Made by a program: the position numbers and the translations under genes. 64,000 bases of DNA, from the NCBI GenBank assembly GCA_031292275.1, contig JARLHL010000006.1, positions 1-64,000 of the forward strand. The letters are read 5' to 3'. The stretch is from Desulfocapsaceae bacterium. Lineage in GTDB: Bacteria; Desulfobacterota; Desulfobulbia; Desulfobulbales; Desulfocapsaceae. Positions 36,572-46,276 of the stretch are shown one piece after another (position 1 is the first letter of the stretch; each line of letters begins with the position of its first letter). Under the pieces are notes generated by a model. That model was not told where the DNA came from. It saw only the letters and a list, made by a program, of their open reading frames with translations, and did no database searches.

Positions 36572-37057
36572 CTAGACCCGCGAAAAGGTCCAACCGACAG
36601 GCCGGCCGCTCTTATAGGGCATGCAGCCGTGGAATATCCTTGGATCATCGTCAAAAACCAGGGGAAGGAAATACCTGTCCCCCTCCCACATGGGCAGACT
36701 CTCCAGTTCGTGAATATATCTCCATTCGAGGTCACCTTCCTCGTTGGCCTTTTGAGGCTGTCCGCTGAAACCGGGCACCAGAAAAATGAAACCGAACCAG
36801 TTTTCCTTCTTCTTGCCGAAGCCCGGCCAGTTGATGGTTCCCCTCAAAACGGCCCCCCTGGATTCTATTCCAGCCTCCTCATGAATTTCTCTCTGCAGAC
36901 ATTGATAAATATCTTCTCCGGGTTTTAATTTTCCTCCCAGGCCGTTATACTTCCCATAATGGTGATCGTCCCTGCGGCCATTGCGATGGACAAGCAGGAC
37001 CTGGTCCCGTTCAGGAGACAAAATAAAACCAAGGGTTGCTAATATTGGGGTGTACAT
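36572..37057 (-). CDS. Nudix hydrolase (MutT/8-oxo-dGTPase-like)
   Basis: A 161-residue enzyme with a complete Nudix box, GGKLKPGEDIYQCLQREIHEEAGI (fits Gx5Ex7REUxEExGU), which binds the catalytic metal. Preceding YGKYNGLGG and following WFGFIFLV and LPLVFDDDPRIFHG are typical of MTH1/MutT-like 8-oxo-dGTP diphosphatases. The ATG at 37057 has a strong aaggaggg directly upstream, so the longer open frame to 37138 is rejected. Substrate inferred. Confidence 0.9.
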   Translation of the reverse strand: MYTPILATLGFILSPERDQVLLVHRNGRRDDHHYGKYNGLGGKLKPGEDIYQCLQREIHEEAGIESRGAVLRGTINWPGFGKKKENWFGFIFLVPGFSGQPQKANEEGDLEWRYIHELESLPMWEGDRYFLPLVFDDDPRIFHGCMPYKSGRPVGWTFSRV

Positions 37058-37164
37058 CCCTCCCTCCTTATGATTAAATGAGAATCTGTCATTTGTTGGT
37101 TCGTTCGGTATTACGATAATAAACTGCTCGATATTCATATTACTTCCAACACCTCGTTTACCCC

Positions 37165-38169
37165 ATGCTTTTTAATCAGACACATATTTTCCGCACTGTA
37201 TTCACCGCCTGCTGCATCGTCCTGCTGTTCAGCCTGCTCCCGGCCTGTGCCAGAGTCCAGCCCGAGTCGACAGAGAACGATCTGGTCGCAGCCGCCCCTC
37301 GCCGGCCAGTAAAAGTCCAGCCAGAGAACGTGGACTACGACTTCCCCGAATACCCGAGCATAAGAAATAATGTCGCATTTTGGGAAAAGATCTATTCAGT
37401 CTACTCAATTAACAGCGCCGTCATCCATGACCAGTACGACATGACCAAGATCTATGGTGTCATTTCCCTTATAAGCGAGGATCTGCCTGATGCCCGGCAG
37501 ATCAACAACAGTCGGATGAAGGCTGCAAAGGAACGGTATGCGCAGATTCTCCGTCGCCTGGCCTCGGGGCAATCGCCTGAGACCGACGAGGAAGCCAAGA
37601 TTACCAATATGTTCCGAGGTCCCAATGCCCGCAAGGCAATGCAATTCGCTTCGGACAATATCCGGGCCCAGACCGGCCAGAAGGAGCGTTTTCTTGAGGG
37701 AGTGCAGCGATCAATCAAATATATGCCGAAAATAAAAAAGATCTTCCGCGAGTATGGTCTGCCGGCCGATCTGGCCTATCTCCCCCACGTGGAATCCTCG
37801 TTCAATATTGAAGCCTACAGCAAATGCGGAGCGGCCGGCATGTGGCAATTTACCCGGGGTACGGGGAAGCAGTACATGAAGATCAATGATGATGTCGACG
37901 AGCGGCGGGACCCCTTAAAATCCACCCACGCCGCAGCCCAGCTCCTGCAAAAGAACTACGACACCCTCGGGGCCTGGCCGCTGGCCCTTACTGCCTACAA
38001 TTACGGAACGGCCGGGATGGTGCGCGCCAAGGACGCCCATGGGTCCTATGAAAATATCTTCAGACACTATGAAGAAGGATACTTCAAGTTTGCCTCCAGA
38101 AATTTTTACTCTGAATTCCTGGCGGCAAGAAAGGTGGCCAAACGCTATGAAGGCAGCTTTGCACGGTAA
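37165..38169 (+). CDS. Membrane-bound lytic murein transglycosylase (SLT, MltD-like)
   Basis: A 334-residue lipoprotein. Lipobox LLPAC (Cys about 28) is followed by a linker and an SLT lysozyme-like domain from about residue 195: LPADLAYLPHVESSFN carries the catalytic Glu, then GAAGMWQFTRGTGKQYM and ALTAYNYGTAGMVRA. It cleaves peptidoglycan glycan strands giving 1,6-anhydro-MurNAc ends, acting at the inner face of the outer membrane. LysM repeats common in MltD are absent, so it is a shorter relative. Monocistronic. Confidence 0.88.
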   Translation: MLFNQTHIFRTVFTACCIVLLFSLLPACARVQPESTENDLVAAAPRRPVKVQPENVDYDFPEYPSIRNNVAFWEKIYSVYSINSAVIHDQYDMTKIYGVISLISEDLPDARQINNSRMKAAKERYAQILRRLASGQSPETDEEAKITNMFRGPNARKAMQFASDNIRAQTGQKERFLEGVQRSIKYMPKIKKIFREYGLPADLAYLPHVESSFNIEAYSKCGAAGMWQFTRGTGKQYMKINDDVDERRDPLKSTHAAAQLLQKNYDTLGAWPLALTAYNYGTAGMVRAKDAHGSYENIFRHYEEGYFKFASRNFYSEFLAARKVAKRYEGSFAR

Positions 38170-38474
38170 AGGGACACCCCGGATCTGTGGCCGCGTCACC
38201 TGGACGACCTCAAGCCGCTGACATCAGATCCTCCTTTCAATGCAGCCTCAAATGAGTTTGAAGGTGTGCCCCTTCTCTCTTCTCAGATGGCTGCGATTTC
38301 TCTTCTTTGAGAGGAGCACCTGCAAGACACACTAATATTGAAATACAATCACCCCGATTCACCGCAAATTATTTTCCACTACCTTCAGGGTGTCCTCCAT
38401 TCCAACAGGCCGGAGCAATCCTTTAGGATTCAAGACCTTAGAATAAGAAGATATTTTAAATTCCGGTGAAACCC
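38170..38474. other. Intergenic region between lytic transglycosylase and HDOD genes
   Basis: No gene is seen. An imperfect hairpin (AGGTG at 38262 with CACCT at 38317, and a partly paired CT-rich/GA-rich interior) may end the transglycosylase transcript. The AT-rich 38330-38470 part should hold the promoter of the HDOD gene. Confidence 0.45.
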
Positions 38475-39314
38475 ATGTCCCACCCCCAACAGCTCATCAA
38501 GAAATACACCGCGATCAAAACGTTGCCGCACGTGGTCACCAGGCTTTCGAAGCTGATCAACAACGAAAATTCGACCATGAAGGACTTCGAGGATGTGATC
38601 AAAACGGATCCGACCCTGGTCGTCCGTCTTCTGCGCATGGTGAACAGCCCCTTTTTCGGCATCCGCCAGCCGGTTGATTCGATTAGCCGGGCCGTTGCAT
38701 ATATCGGCATGAAAAATTTACAGAACATTGCGGTCACCGATGCCTTGAAAAACATTTTCAAGGAAGAGAGGAAATCTGACGTTTTCTCGAGGAAAAGACT
38801 CTGGCTGCACTGCGCGGCTGTGAGCATCTGCAGCCTGATGGTAGCGGAGAGGATCTTCGGCATTGACGGAGATGATGCCTATCTATGCGGTATTCTCCAT
38901 GATTTCGGGCTAATCGTTGAAGAACAGGTCGCCGAAAAACCTTTTCTGGAGGCCTGCAGGGCCTGTGGAGCGACGGGCTCTCTTCCCGCATATGAACGGC
39001 AATTTCTTGATACAGATCACTGCGAGGTCGGGTATCTTCTGACCCAAGATTGGGGGATGCCTTCGGCCATCCAGGAGGCCATTCGCGATCATCATACTGC
39101 AGCCGAGGATACGGACCCGACAAGCCTGACGGGAATACTCCAGATCTCGGAATACATTGTCGGACAATTTGATTATACGCCCATTTCCGGCGCAAAACCC
39201 CAGCTGTCGCCTTCACTGACCGCCCACCTCCAGGACAATATCGATGAATTCGCAGTATTGATTGATGATTTTCCCGATGAGATGCGCAAGACCATGGAAA
39301 TCTACGGGTCATAG
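38475..39314 (+). CDS. HDOD domain signalling protein
   Basis: A 279-residue cytoplasmic protein. HDOD family segments: [59 protein letters not shown] and [16 protein letters not shown], where the HD pair is present. It is a regulatory domain often paired with kinases or c-di-GMP enzymes. The ATG at 38475 has ggtga before it; a GTG at 38466 is possible. Ten nt separate its stop from the hybrid kinase, so they are one operon and likely one pathway. Confidence 0.88.
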   Translation: MSHPQQLIKKYTAIKTLPHVVTRLSKLINNENSTMKDFEDVIKTDPTLVVRLLRMVNSPFFGIRQPVDSISRAVAYIGMKNLQNIAVTDALKNIFKEERKSDVFSRKRLWLHCAAVSICSLMVAERIFGIDGDDAYLCGILHDFGLIVEEQVAEKPFLEACRACGATGSLPAYERQFLDTDHCEVGYLLTQDWGMPSAIQEAIRDHHTAAEDTDPTSLTGILQISEYIVGQFDYTPISGAKPQLSPSLTAHLQDNIDEFAVLIDDFPDEMRKTMEIYGS

Positions 39315-39324
39315 GAGAGAGATC

Positions 39325-41475
39325 ATGCCTGAGAATTTTTCCCTCTTTCATCCACCGGAGGCAATGGAAGCTGATATAAAAGCCCTTCTCTCCCATCTCT
39401 CGGCATCCTGCAGATCCATGGAATTCGCCTGTCTTGATGCGGCCGGCAAACTCCACCAGAACCAGCAGGTTCCGCTACTGCCTGTGGAATGTGTCGGCGA
39501 GATCAAGGACAAAATTGCATCAGCCGAAGAATCAGCGATGGACCTTCCAATGAATGGCCGAATCTGCCATATTGCTCCGATTCCCCAGCTCAACGCGCAC
39601 CTCATCAGCGCCCATGCTCTACAAAAATCTCCGTGTCCAGATCCCTCCGCCCAGGTCAACCTGGAGGTCGCCCTCTTTTTTGCCAGACAGGAGAATGCAG
39701 GTCTGCGCAAGAAACTCACCATCCAGAAAAAACAGTTCGACAGAAAATTCCAGGTATTAGACAAAAAGTATCAGGAGGTCATGGAGGAGACCCAGCACAG
39801 CTACACAATAATCCAGGAACAGCAGGAGAAATACTCCAAAACCCTGCAATCGGAGATCGAGGCCCAGACACGACAGCTGCTGGAGGCGAAGATGGAGGCT
39901 GAAGCCGCAAGTGTTGCCAAAAGCCAGTTCCTGGCCTCAATGAGCCATGAGATCAGGACCCCCATGAACGGGGTCATAGGTTTCACCGAAATGCTGCTGG
40001 CAACCGATCTGGACGAAGAGCAGAAGGATAGCGCGCTCACCATCAAGAGAAGCGGCGAGGCCCTCCTCAGCCTGATCAACGATATCCTGGATTTTTCCAA
40101 GGTTGAGGCTGGTCAGATGACCCTGGAATGGATTGATTTTGATCCCGAGATCACCTCCCATGATGTCTGCGAGTTGATCAGACCCAGGGTCATGGGAAAA
40201 CCCATTGAGGTCCTCTGCAGAATCGACGACCACCTCCCCGCCAATGTCATGGGCGATCCGGGGCGGTTCCGTCAGGTTCTGGTCAACCTGCTAGGCAATT
40301 CGGCAAAATTCACAGAACGCGGAGAGCTGGAACTCTCAATCAACGTCGAAGACGAGCGGACGGACACCCTGGTCCTGCACAGCAGGATTCGTGACACGGG
40401 CATCGGAATTCCGAAAGATAAATTTAAATCCATCTTTGAGGTCTTTAAGCAGGCCGATGGTTCAACCACGAGAAAATATGGAGGAACCGGCCTGGGACTC
40501 TCCATCAGCAAAAAACTGGCCAGACTGATGGGCGGAGATATATGGGTGGAAAGCACCATCGGCAAGGGGACGACCTTCCATTTCACCGCGGTGATGAAAA
40601 AATCATCCCGCGTAGCCGAAACGATTCAGGATATCAAAGATTTTCATGGTCTTAAAGCGCTGGTGGTGGACGACAACAGGACAAACATCGAGATTCTCCA
40701 GAGCATCCTGAAGAAATCCGGTTTTACTGTGGTCTCGACGCTCAACGGGGGGGAGGCAATTGACATCATCCGGTCGGCTGAACTGGAAGGGGCGCCCTTT
40801 GATTGCGGCATTCTGGACCTGCAGATGCCCCGGATTTCAGGGTTTGATCTGGCAGTCAGCATCAGGAAGTCAGAGCTTAAAAGCCGCTCCATCCCCCTGC
40901 TTGCCTACACATCCTCGACGGAAAGGATAGCAAATCAGTGCCGTGACGCCGGCTTCAATGCTTTTCTGACAAAACCGACCCGAAGGCCCATCCTGATAAA
41001 GACCCTGACTAAAATTCTGGAAAGGTCCGAAAGCCCTTCCGCCGCCGCAGCCACCCCCGCCATCGTCACCCAATATTCAATCCGCGAGGACATGAAGCAC
41101 TCCATCAAGATCCTGCTGGCCGAAGACAATATGGTCAATCAGAAACTGGCGACGATCATGCTGACCAAGGCCGGATACACCGTCGAGGTCGTCGACAACG
41201 GCCTGTTAGCGCTGGAAAGACTCAGCAACAATCCCAACACCTTTGATCTGGTCCTGATGGATATCCAGATGCCGGAAATGGACGGTCTGGAAGCGACACG
41301 GCAGATTCGCAAGAAGGGATTCACTACCGTGCCGATCATTGCCATGACAGCCAACGCCATGGTCGGAGACAGGGATAAGTGTATCGACGCGGGGATGGAC
41401 GACTATATCACCAAGCCCATCAAGCGTGAGGTGGTCTTCAAGATCCTGGAAAAATGGCTTTATGCCCGCCAGTAA
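39325..41475 (+). CDS. Soluble hybrid histidine kinase with two receiver domains
   Basis: A 716-residue cytoplasmic kinase. An N-terminal unrecognised sensory region (1-115), a coiled coil (about 120-200), HisKA with the phospho-His 208 in [15 protein letters not shown], and HATPase with N-box [15 protein letters not shown] and G-box [19 protein letters not shown]. Then come two receivers (about 450-570, Asp in CGILDLQMP; about 600-716, Asp in [13 protein letters not shown]). No Hpt domain follows, so a separate phosphotransfer protein or direct output is expected. No transmembrane segment is seen. Start supported by ggagagag. Paired with the HDOD protein. Confidence 0.9.
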   Translation: MPENFSLFHPPEAMEADIKALLSHLSASCRSMEFACLDAAGKLHQNQQVPLLPVECVGEIKDKIASAEESAMDLPMNGRICHIAPIPQLNAHLISAHALQKSPCPDPSAQVNLEVALFFARQENAGLRKKLTIQKKQFDRKFQVLDKKYQEVMEETQHSYTIIQEQQEKYSKTLQSEIEAQTRQLLEAKMEAEAASVAKSQFLASMSHEIRTPMNGVIGFTEMLLATDLDEEQKDSALTIKRSGEALLSLINDILDFSKVEAGQMTLEWIDFDPEITSHDVCELIRPRVMGKPIEVLCRIDDHLPANVMGDPGRFRQVLVNLLGNSAKFTERGELELSINVEDERTDTLVLHSRIRDTGIGIPKDKFKSIFEVFKQADGSTTRKYGGTGLGLSISKKLARLMGGDIWVESTIGKGTTFHFTAVMKKSSRVAETIQDIKDFHGLKALVVDDNRTNIEILQSILKKSGFTVVSTLNGGEAIDIIRSAELEGAPFDCGILDLQMPRISGFDLAVSIRKSELKSRSIPLLAYTSSTERIANQCRDAGFNAFLTKPTRRPILIKTLTKILERSESPSAAAATPAIVTQYSIREDMKHSIKILLAEDNMVNQKLATIMLTKAGYTVEVVDNGLLALERLSNNPNTFDLVLMDIQMPEMDGLEATRQIRKKGFTTVPIIAMTANAMVGDRDKCIDAGMDDYITKPIKREVVFKILEKWLYARQ

Positions 41476-41506
41476 CCGGACCTGAAAAAGATTTCCCGCG
41501 CATCCC

Positions 41507-43333
41507 TCATGACTCTTCCCGCACCGTCCCGGCTATGCCTATGGTAAAGGTCGTCCCCTGCCCTTCCCTGCTCTGCACCTCGACAGTCCCGCAATGGGCC
41601 TGGACAATGTGCTTGACGATGGCCAGCCCCAGTCCGGTGCCGCCCAGATTGCGGCTGCGTGCCTTGTCACTGCGATAGAACCGCTCAAACAGCCTGGGCA
41701 GATGCTCCTTGCCTATGCCTATACCCGTGTCCCTGACCTGGATCAACACCCGGTCCCGGTCTCTTCCCGAGATCCCGGCATGGACCATGACCATTGAGCC
41801 CCTTTCGCTGTACTTTATCCCGTTCACCAAAAGATTCACCACCGCCTGCTCGATCAGGGTGTCATTCATGACGCCCCAGAGATTCTCAGGGCAGTCCAGA
41901 CTTATACGGACATCCTGCTGGTCTGCCTTGATCTGACAGGTCTGAATCGCCGTCTCGAGGACAGGCCGGAGACGGCCCTCGGCCAGGGCGATCTCCCCGC
42001 TCTCCGCCTCCTGCTCAATCCGTGAAAGCGAGAGCAGGTCCTCGATAATGGCGTTGAGCCGGTCGGACTGGCGCAGCACGATTTCCAGGAATTTTATACC
42101 GTTATCCCGATCTTCCAGCCTCTCGTCAAGCAGCGTCTCCACATAGCCCCTGATGGAGGTAATGGGGGTCCGCAGCTCATGCGAGACATTGGCAACGAAA
42201 TCACGACGCATATTTTCAAGACGTCTCAGCTTCGTCACATCGTTCATGACCACCAGGACGCCATCCCGCTCGGAACTGCCGTCGCGCAGTGAGACCAGGT
42301 GGGTCTGCAGAAACCGTTCCCCGTCTTCATCGGGCAGCACGATCTCATCCTCCAGAGGGCTGCCGTTATCAAGGATCATCGCAATCTGCCGCTGCAGGGG
42401 GACATTCCTGACAATTTCCTGCAGCAGTCTCCCCTTGGCCCTTTCCTTGTCTATTCCGAACAGTTGCGCAGCAGCGGCGTTCAGATTGATGATGTGCTCC
42501 TGACTGTCGACCGCCAGAACCGACTCCACCATGCAGGAAAAAACCGTCTCCAGTTCGTTTCTCTGGTTGATGATGGTCCGGAATCGCTCGTCCAGCTGCG
42601 CCGCCATCTTATCCATGGAGGCCGCCAGTGTCGCCACCTCAAGCGACGCGGCCTTCCCCTGCAAGCCCAGCATACGATGGCTGAAATCCCCGCTGGAAAG
42701 GCGCTCGGCATTGGCCTTCATGATCTCCAGAGGCCGGCTGATATGCCGGGAAACCAGAAGGGCAACCAGGGCCGCCAGCAGGATGATGCCGGCAGAACCC
42801 GCAAGCATCCGCCCCCGGATGGACTGCAGGATTCTGTTTATGGCCGTTGCCGGCACGGAAACGCGGAGAACGCCGGCAATTGCACCCGGTCCCTGCTTGC
42901 CCCCGACCCCGGACAGGGGGATGGCCACATAGAGCATCCGGGTCTGCAGGGTCCTGCTGAAGCGTAATGATTTCCCCTTGTTGCCGCTCATGGCTTCGAC
43001 AATCTCAGGTCTGTTCTGATGATTTTCCATGACATCGGGATCTTCATCAGAATCGGCCAAGACCTTTCCCTGAGGATCGATAATCGTGATCCTGGTGGCT
43101 GACTCATTGCCTGAAACCGTACAGAATTTTTTCAGACTGGCAGCGTCTTTCTGACCGACGAATGCATCAACATAAGGTCTGAGCATATACGCCCTGTCGG
43201 AAAGATCCGTATCCAGCTCCTGAAGATAAAAATCCTTCAAAGCAATTGAGCCATACCAGGCAAGACCGGCCATGGTAATCAGGATGATCAGCAAATGGGC
43301 GGGGAAGATCAGCCATATTAGTTTCCGCATCAT
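41507..43333 (-). CDS. phoR: Phosphate-type sensor histidine kinase PhoR
   Basis: A 608-residue inner-membrane kinase. Two transmembrane segments (about 6-25 and 176-195) flank a periplasmic domain, then come HAMP (RPLEIMKANAERLSSGDF), PAS (AVDSQEHIINLNAAAAQLFG), HisKA with FVANVSHELRTPITSIRGYVE, and HATPase with VNLLVNGIKYS and GGTGLGLAIVKHIV. The architecture and next-door PhoB and PhoU point to phosphate control. The N-terminal periplasmic domain is larger than in E. coli PhoR. It follows phoB by 6 nt. Confidence 0.88.
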   Translation of the reverse strand: MMRKLIWLIFPAHLLIILITMAGLAWYGSIALKDFYLQELDTDLSDRAYMLRPYVDAFVGQKDAASLKKFCTVSGNESATRITIIDPQGKVLADSDEDPDVMENHQNRPEIVEAMSGNKGKSLRFSRTLQTRMLYVAIPLSGVGGKQGPGAIAGVLRVSVPATAINRILQSIRGRMLAGSAGIILLAALVALLVSRHISRPLEIMKANAERLSSGDFSHRMLGLQGKAASLEVATLAASMDKMAAQLDERFRTIINQRNELETVFSCMVESVLAVDSQEHIINLNAAAAQLFGIDKERAKGRLLQEIVRNVPLQRQIAMILDNGSPLEDEIVLPDEDGERFLQTHLVSLRDGSSERDGVLVVMNDVTKLRRLENMRRDFVANVSHELRTPITSIRGYVETLLDERLEDRDNGIKFLEIVLRQSDRLNAIIEDLLSLSRIEQEAESGEIALAEGRLRPVLETAIQTCQIKADQQDVRISLDCPENLWGVMNDTLIEQAVVNLLVNGIKYSERGSMVMVHAGISGRDRDRVLIQVRDTGIGIGKEHLPRLFERFYRSDKARSRNLGGTGLGLAIVKHIVQAHCGTVEVQSREGQGTTFTIGIAGTVREES

Positions 43334-43339
43334 GTTCTC

Positions 43340-44062
43340 CTACTTCTCATTATTCCAGTCCGACTTGAATCGATAACCGATCCCCCTGACCGTTTCAATC
43401 ATCCCGCCGGCCTTCCCCATCTTTTTACGCAGGCCGAAGATCTGGACATCGATTGCCCGGGGGGTGACGAGAAAGTCGTAGCCTCTAACCGAGTCGATGA
43501 TCTGCTGCCGGGTAAAAACCCAGCCCGGTTTCTCGGCCAGCAGGTTCAGGATCCCGAATTCAGTCATTGTAAGCTGCAGAAGGGTCCCCTCCAGCCGGAC
43601 TTCATGGCGTCCTAAATCGATTTCCAGGCCATTGATGACGACACGGCCCTTTTCAGTCTGCTCCGAACCATCCTTGTTTTCCTCCAGGCGCCTGAGGACG
43701 GACCTGATTCGGGCCACCAGGACTTTGGGGCTGAAGGGCTTGGTTATATAGTCGTCTGCGCCGCATTCAAGCCCGGCAACGATATCCTCCTCCTCGCCCT
43801 TGGCCGTCAGCATGATAATCGGGGGCAGCGTCTCAACTTTCACCTTTCCCTTCTTCATGGCCGAACAGACCTCCAGCCCGCTCATTCCCGGCAGCATCAG
43901 ATCGAGGAGGACACAGTCGATTTTTTCCCGGTGCAGACACTCAAGGGCCTCCTCTCCGGAATCGGCGCAGGTCACGTTAAATCCGGCCCTGATGAGATTA
44001 TAACTGACGAGCTGCTGAATATCGGCCTCGTCCTCAACGATAAGAATATGTGTTTTCGACAT
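43340..44062 (-). CDS. phoB: Phosphate regulon response regulator PhoB
   Basis: A 240-residue OmpR-family regulator. Receiver with HILIVEDEADIQQLVSYNL and the phospho-Asp in CVLLDLMLPGMSGLEV, Thr and Lys switch residues in MLTAKGEEED and DDYITKPFSP, and a winged helix ending VTPRAIDVQIFGLRKKMG and ETVRGIGYRF. Start chosen at MSKTHILIVEDE; upstream frame is intergenic and contains a repeat copy. It lies upstream of phoR in the same direction, with phoU divergent. Confidence 0.9.
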   Translation of the reverse strand: MSKTHILIVEDEADIQQLVSYNLIRAGFNVTCADSGEEALECLHREKIDCVLLDLMLPGMSGLEVCSAMKKGKVKVETLPPIIMLTAKGEEEDIVAGLECGADDYITKPFSPKVLVARIRSVLRRLEENKDGSEQTEKGRVVINGLEIDLGRHEVRLEGTLLQLTMTEFGILNLLAEKPGWVFTRQQIIDSVRGYDFLVTPRAIDVQIFGLRKKMGKAGGMIETVRGIGYRFKSDWNNEK

Positions 44063-44133
44063 CAGGAATTTCTCGCAGTATGGACTTTTTTCATGTTTAT
44101 ATGAAGGTCTCGTTTGAGTGGCAGCCAAGGCAG

Positions 44134-44191
44134 GCTGAAATGACAATTTTCCATAATGTGTTGTGGCCGACTGGTCCGGTCCAGCCATGCC
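44134..44191 (-). repeat. 58-bp intergenic repeat, copy B
   Basis: Minus-strand copy of the 58-bp repeat found also at 7497-7554 and 63671-63728, aligned without gaps. The hairpin here is CTGG-accgga-CCAG, where the second pair is T-A; it is C-G in copy C and T-G in copy A. It points toward phoB, about 70 nt upstream of its start. Confidence 0.65.
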
Positions 44192-44397
44192 GGTATAAGC
44201 GTAATCTGAAATACGTTATTTTGAGGGCCCCGTTCAGGGGAGTATATTTTCAAGGTACTCCGCCCGCCTCCAGGGGAGCGCAGCGAAGTCCATGGCACCC
44301 GAGGAGACACCTTCACTGGAGCAAACCGTCGATTGTGAGATAAAATACCGGCTTAAACGTGCAGTATTTTCTTTCCGCGCGCAAGCCATTTTCCACG

Positions 44398-44438
44398 GTT
44401 AACATGATCCTAACGGAGTCTTAACCCTTTGTAAATGT
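44398..44438 (+). promoter_or_regulatory. Pho box: four 8-bp repeats at 11-bp spacing
   Basis: GTTAACAT, CCTAACGG, CTTAACCC and GTAAATGT follow one another with exactly 3 nt between them (starts 44398, 44409, 44420, 44431). This is the direct-repeat arrangement of PhoB/PhoP-type boxes (TTAAC-like units, 11-bp period). A -10-like TATGAT begins 8 nt downstream (44447). phoU starts at 44534. Confidence 0.7.
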
Positions 44439-44533
44439 TCGCCCCGTATGATAAACAGTATACTATCGAAATATTTTTCCCGGTCGAGCTGCCCCACGGA
44501 AAAATCCAATCACTATCAAGGACATGAGCGAGA

Positions 44534-45190
44534 ATGCAACCCCATTTCACCTTCCATCTTGAACTCCAGAAACTGAATAAAAAGCTCCTCCTCCTGAGCT
44601 CCATGGTCGAGGATCGGGTACGTAAGGCCGTCAAGGTCATCGAAACCCATGATGAGGAACTGATTCAGTCGATCATCATGTCCGATTATGAAATCGATGA
44701 GATGGAAATTGAGATTGAAGAAGATTGCTTGAAGATCCTGGCCCTGCATCAGCCCGTGGCCAGCGACCTGCGATTTTTGATCGCGGTAATCAAAATAAAT
44801 ACCGAGATTGAGAGAATAGCCGATATGGCTGTCAGCATCGCCATCCGGGTACAGACCATCGGCAACAGCAATATCATCAACACCAGCTTCGACTTCAGCA
44901 CCATGTCCGAAAAGGTTATCCAGATGCTGAAGATGAGTCTCGATGCGCTGGTCAACCGCGATGCCCAGAAGGCCCGGGAGATCTTTCATATCGACGACGA
45001 GGTCGATACCCTCCGCAACCAGGCCTATGATGCGGTCAAGGAGATGATCCGGAAAAATCCCGATCATCCCGGCCGGCAGATCAACACCTACCTGCTCGCC
45101 AGGCATCTGGAACGTATCGCCGATCGGGCCACCAACATCGCCGAAGAGGTCATCTACCTGGTAGACGGGGCCATCGTCCGCTGTCCCTGA
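44534..45190 (+). CDS. phoU: Phosphate signalling regulator PhoU
   Basis: A 218-residue cytoplasmic protein made of two three-helix PhoU repeats. Seen: LELQKLNKKLLLLSSMVEDRVRKAV, ELIQSIIMSDYEIDEMEIEIEE (metal-binding acidic patch), ASDLRFLIAVIKINTEIERIADMAV and the second-repeat equivalent NTYLLARHLERIADRATNIAEEV. PhoU represses PhoR-PhoB signalling through the Pst transporter. pstSCAB are absent here, so PhoU is separate from the transporter genes. It sits behind a four-repeat Pho box. Confidence 0.92.
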   Translation: MQPHFTFHLELQKLNKKLLLLSSMVEDRVRKAVKVIETHDEELIQSIIMSDYEIDEMEIEIEEDCLKILALHQPVASDLRFLIAVIKINTEIERIADMAVSIAIRVQTIGNSNIINTSFDFSTMSEKVIQMLKMSLDALVNRDAQKAREIFHIDDEVDTLRNQAYDAVKEMIRKNPDHPGRQINTYLLARHLERIADRATNIAEEVIYLVDGAIVRCP

Positions 45191-45439
45191 TCCTCCGGCC
45201 GCCCTCATGGGCCCAGCGTCCGCGCCGGCCGGTTCTCTCAGCAGCCATGCAACAGGAAATACCGGCTGCCGGCATCCCTTCCAACAGCATATCCCTTCGA
45301 AGGAAAACAGATATCCATTGACATGAGCGTCTGAACCATATATCCATTTGTCGCTCCTTTCGATCGGCGGAGGAAAAGGCCGCCGCTCTTCCCGCCCGCT
45401 GTCAGACCGGGGGAAAGGTGCCATCAAGAGGCTAATGAC

Positions 45440-46276
45440 GTGATTGAAGTTACAGACCTGAGCAAGCAATTCGGAGACCGGGCCGCCCTGGCCGGGGTCT
45501 CTTTTACGGTGGGACCCGGCACGATCTTCGGCTACCTGGGACCAAACGGCGCGGGCAAGACCACCACCATCCGGATTCTGACCGGCCTGACCCGCCGGGA
45601 CGGAGGCTTGGTACGGTTGAACGGCTTTGATATCGAGCAAGAGCCTCTCCGATGCAAGGCCCAGTTCGGACTGGTGCCGCAGCATACCAACCTGGACGCC
45701 GAGCTGACGGTGGAGGAAAATCTGTTGATCCACGGCCTTCTCCACCATATGGCCAGACCCGATATCGCCCGGCGGACCGAGGAACTCTTGGAGTACATCG
45801 AAATGAACGACCGGCGCAAGGTCCTGGTCAAAACCCTGTCCGGCGGTATGAAGCGCAGGCTGCTCATCGGCCGGGCCCTGATGCATACCCCGGGCATCCT
45901 CTTTTTGGATGAACCCACAGTGGGCCTCGACCCGGCCATACGCAGGCGCATATGGGGGCTGGTCAGAAAGATCCAGAGCGACGGCACCACCATCTTTCTG
46001 ACAACCCATTATATCGAAGAGGCCGAATTTCTGGCTGACCGGGTGGCCTTTCTGGATGCAGGCAGGATCGTGGCCGAAGACAGCCCGGCAGCCTTGATGG
46101 CAGGGATCGGCGAATGGGCAGTGGATTATCTCGGCGACAACCGGCTGCAGACCGTCTATTTCGGCTCCCGGGACGAGGCAAGGGAATATCTGGTCAACCG
46201 GATGGACGGCCTCACGGTCCGACGGGTGAACCTGGAAGACGCCTTCATTTCCATGACCGGGAGGAAGATCCTATGA
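45440..46276 (+). CDS. ABC-2 exporter ATP-binding protein (DrrA/NodI type)
   Basis: A 278-residue cytoplasmic ATPase from a GTG start (MIEVTDLSKQFGDRAALAG). Walker A GYLGPNGAGKTTTIRIL, Q-loop, signature LSGGMKRRLLIGRAL, Walker B ILFLDEPTVGLDPAIR and the switch His in FLTTHYIEEAE. The C-terminal extra domain is the DrrA type. It overlaps the permease start by 4 nt. Substrate unknown: antibiotic, lipid or polysaccharide precursors are all possible for this class. Confidence 0.9.
   Translation: MIEVTDLSKQFGDRAALAGVSFTVGPGTIFGYLGPNGAGKTTTIRILTGLTRRDGGLVRLNGFDIEQEPLRCKAQFGLVPQHTNLDAELTVEENLLIHGLLHHMARPDIARRTEELLEYIEMNDRRKVLVKTLSGGMKRRLLIGRALMHTPGILFLDEPTVGLDPAIRRRIWGLVRKIQSDGTTIFLTTHYIEEAEFLADRVAFLDAGRIVAEDSPAALMAGIGEWAVDYLGDNRLQTVYFGSRDEAREYLVNRMDGLTVRRVNLEDAFISMTGRKIL

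Larger units (their letters stand above)
44063..44533. other. Divergent regulatory region between phoB and phoU
   Basis: Holds the minus-strand 58-bp repeat copy (44134-44191) and the Pho box before phoU (44398-44438). The stretch from 44200 to 44340 shows no gene. Confidence 0.6.

Noticed and set aside
44516-46009. A 497-residue open frame on the minus strand over phoU and the ABC ATPase
   Set aside because: It is antisense to two well-recognised genes with full motifs and has no protein-like features of its own.
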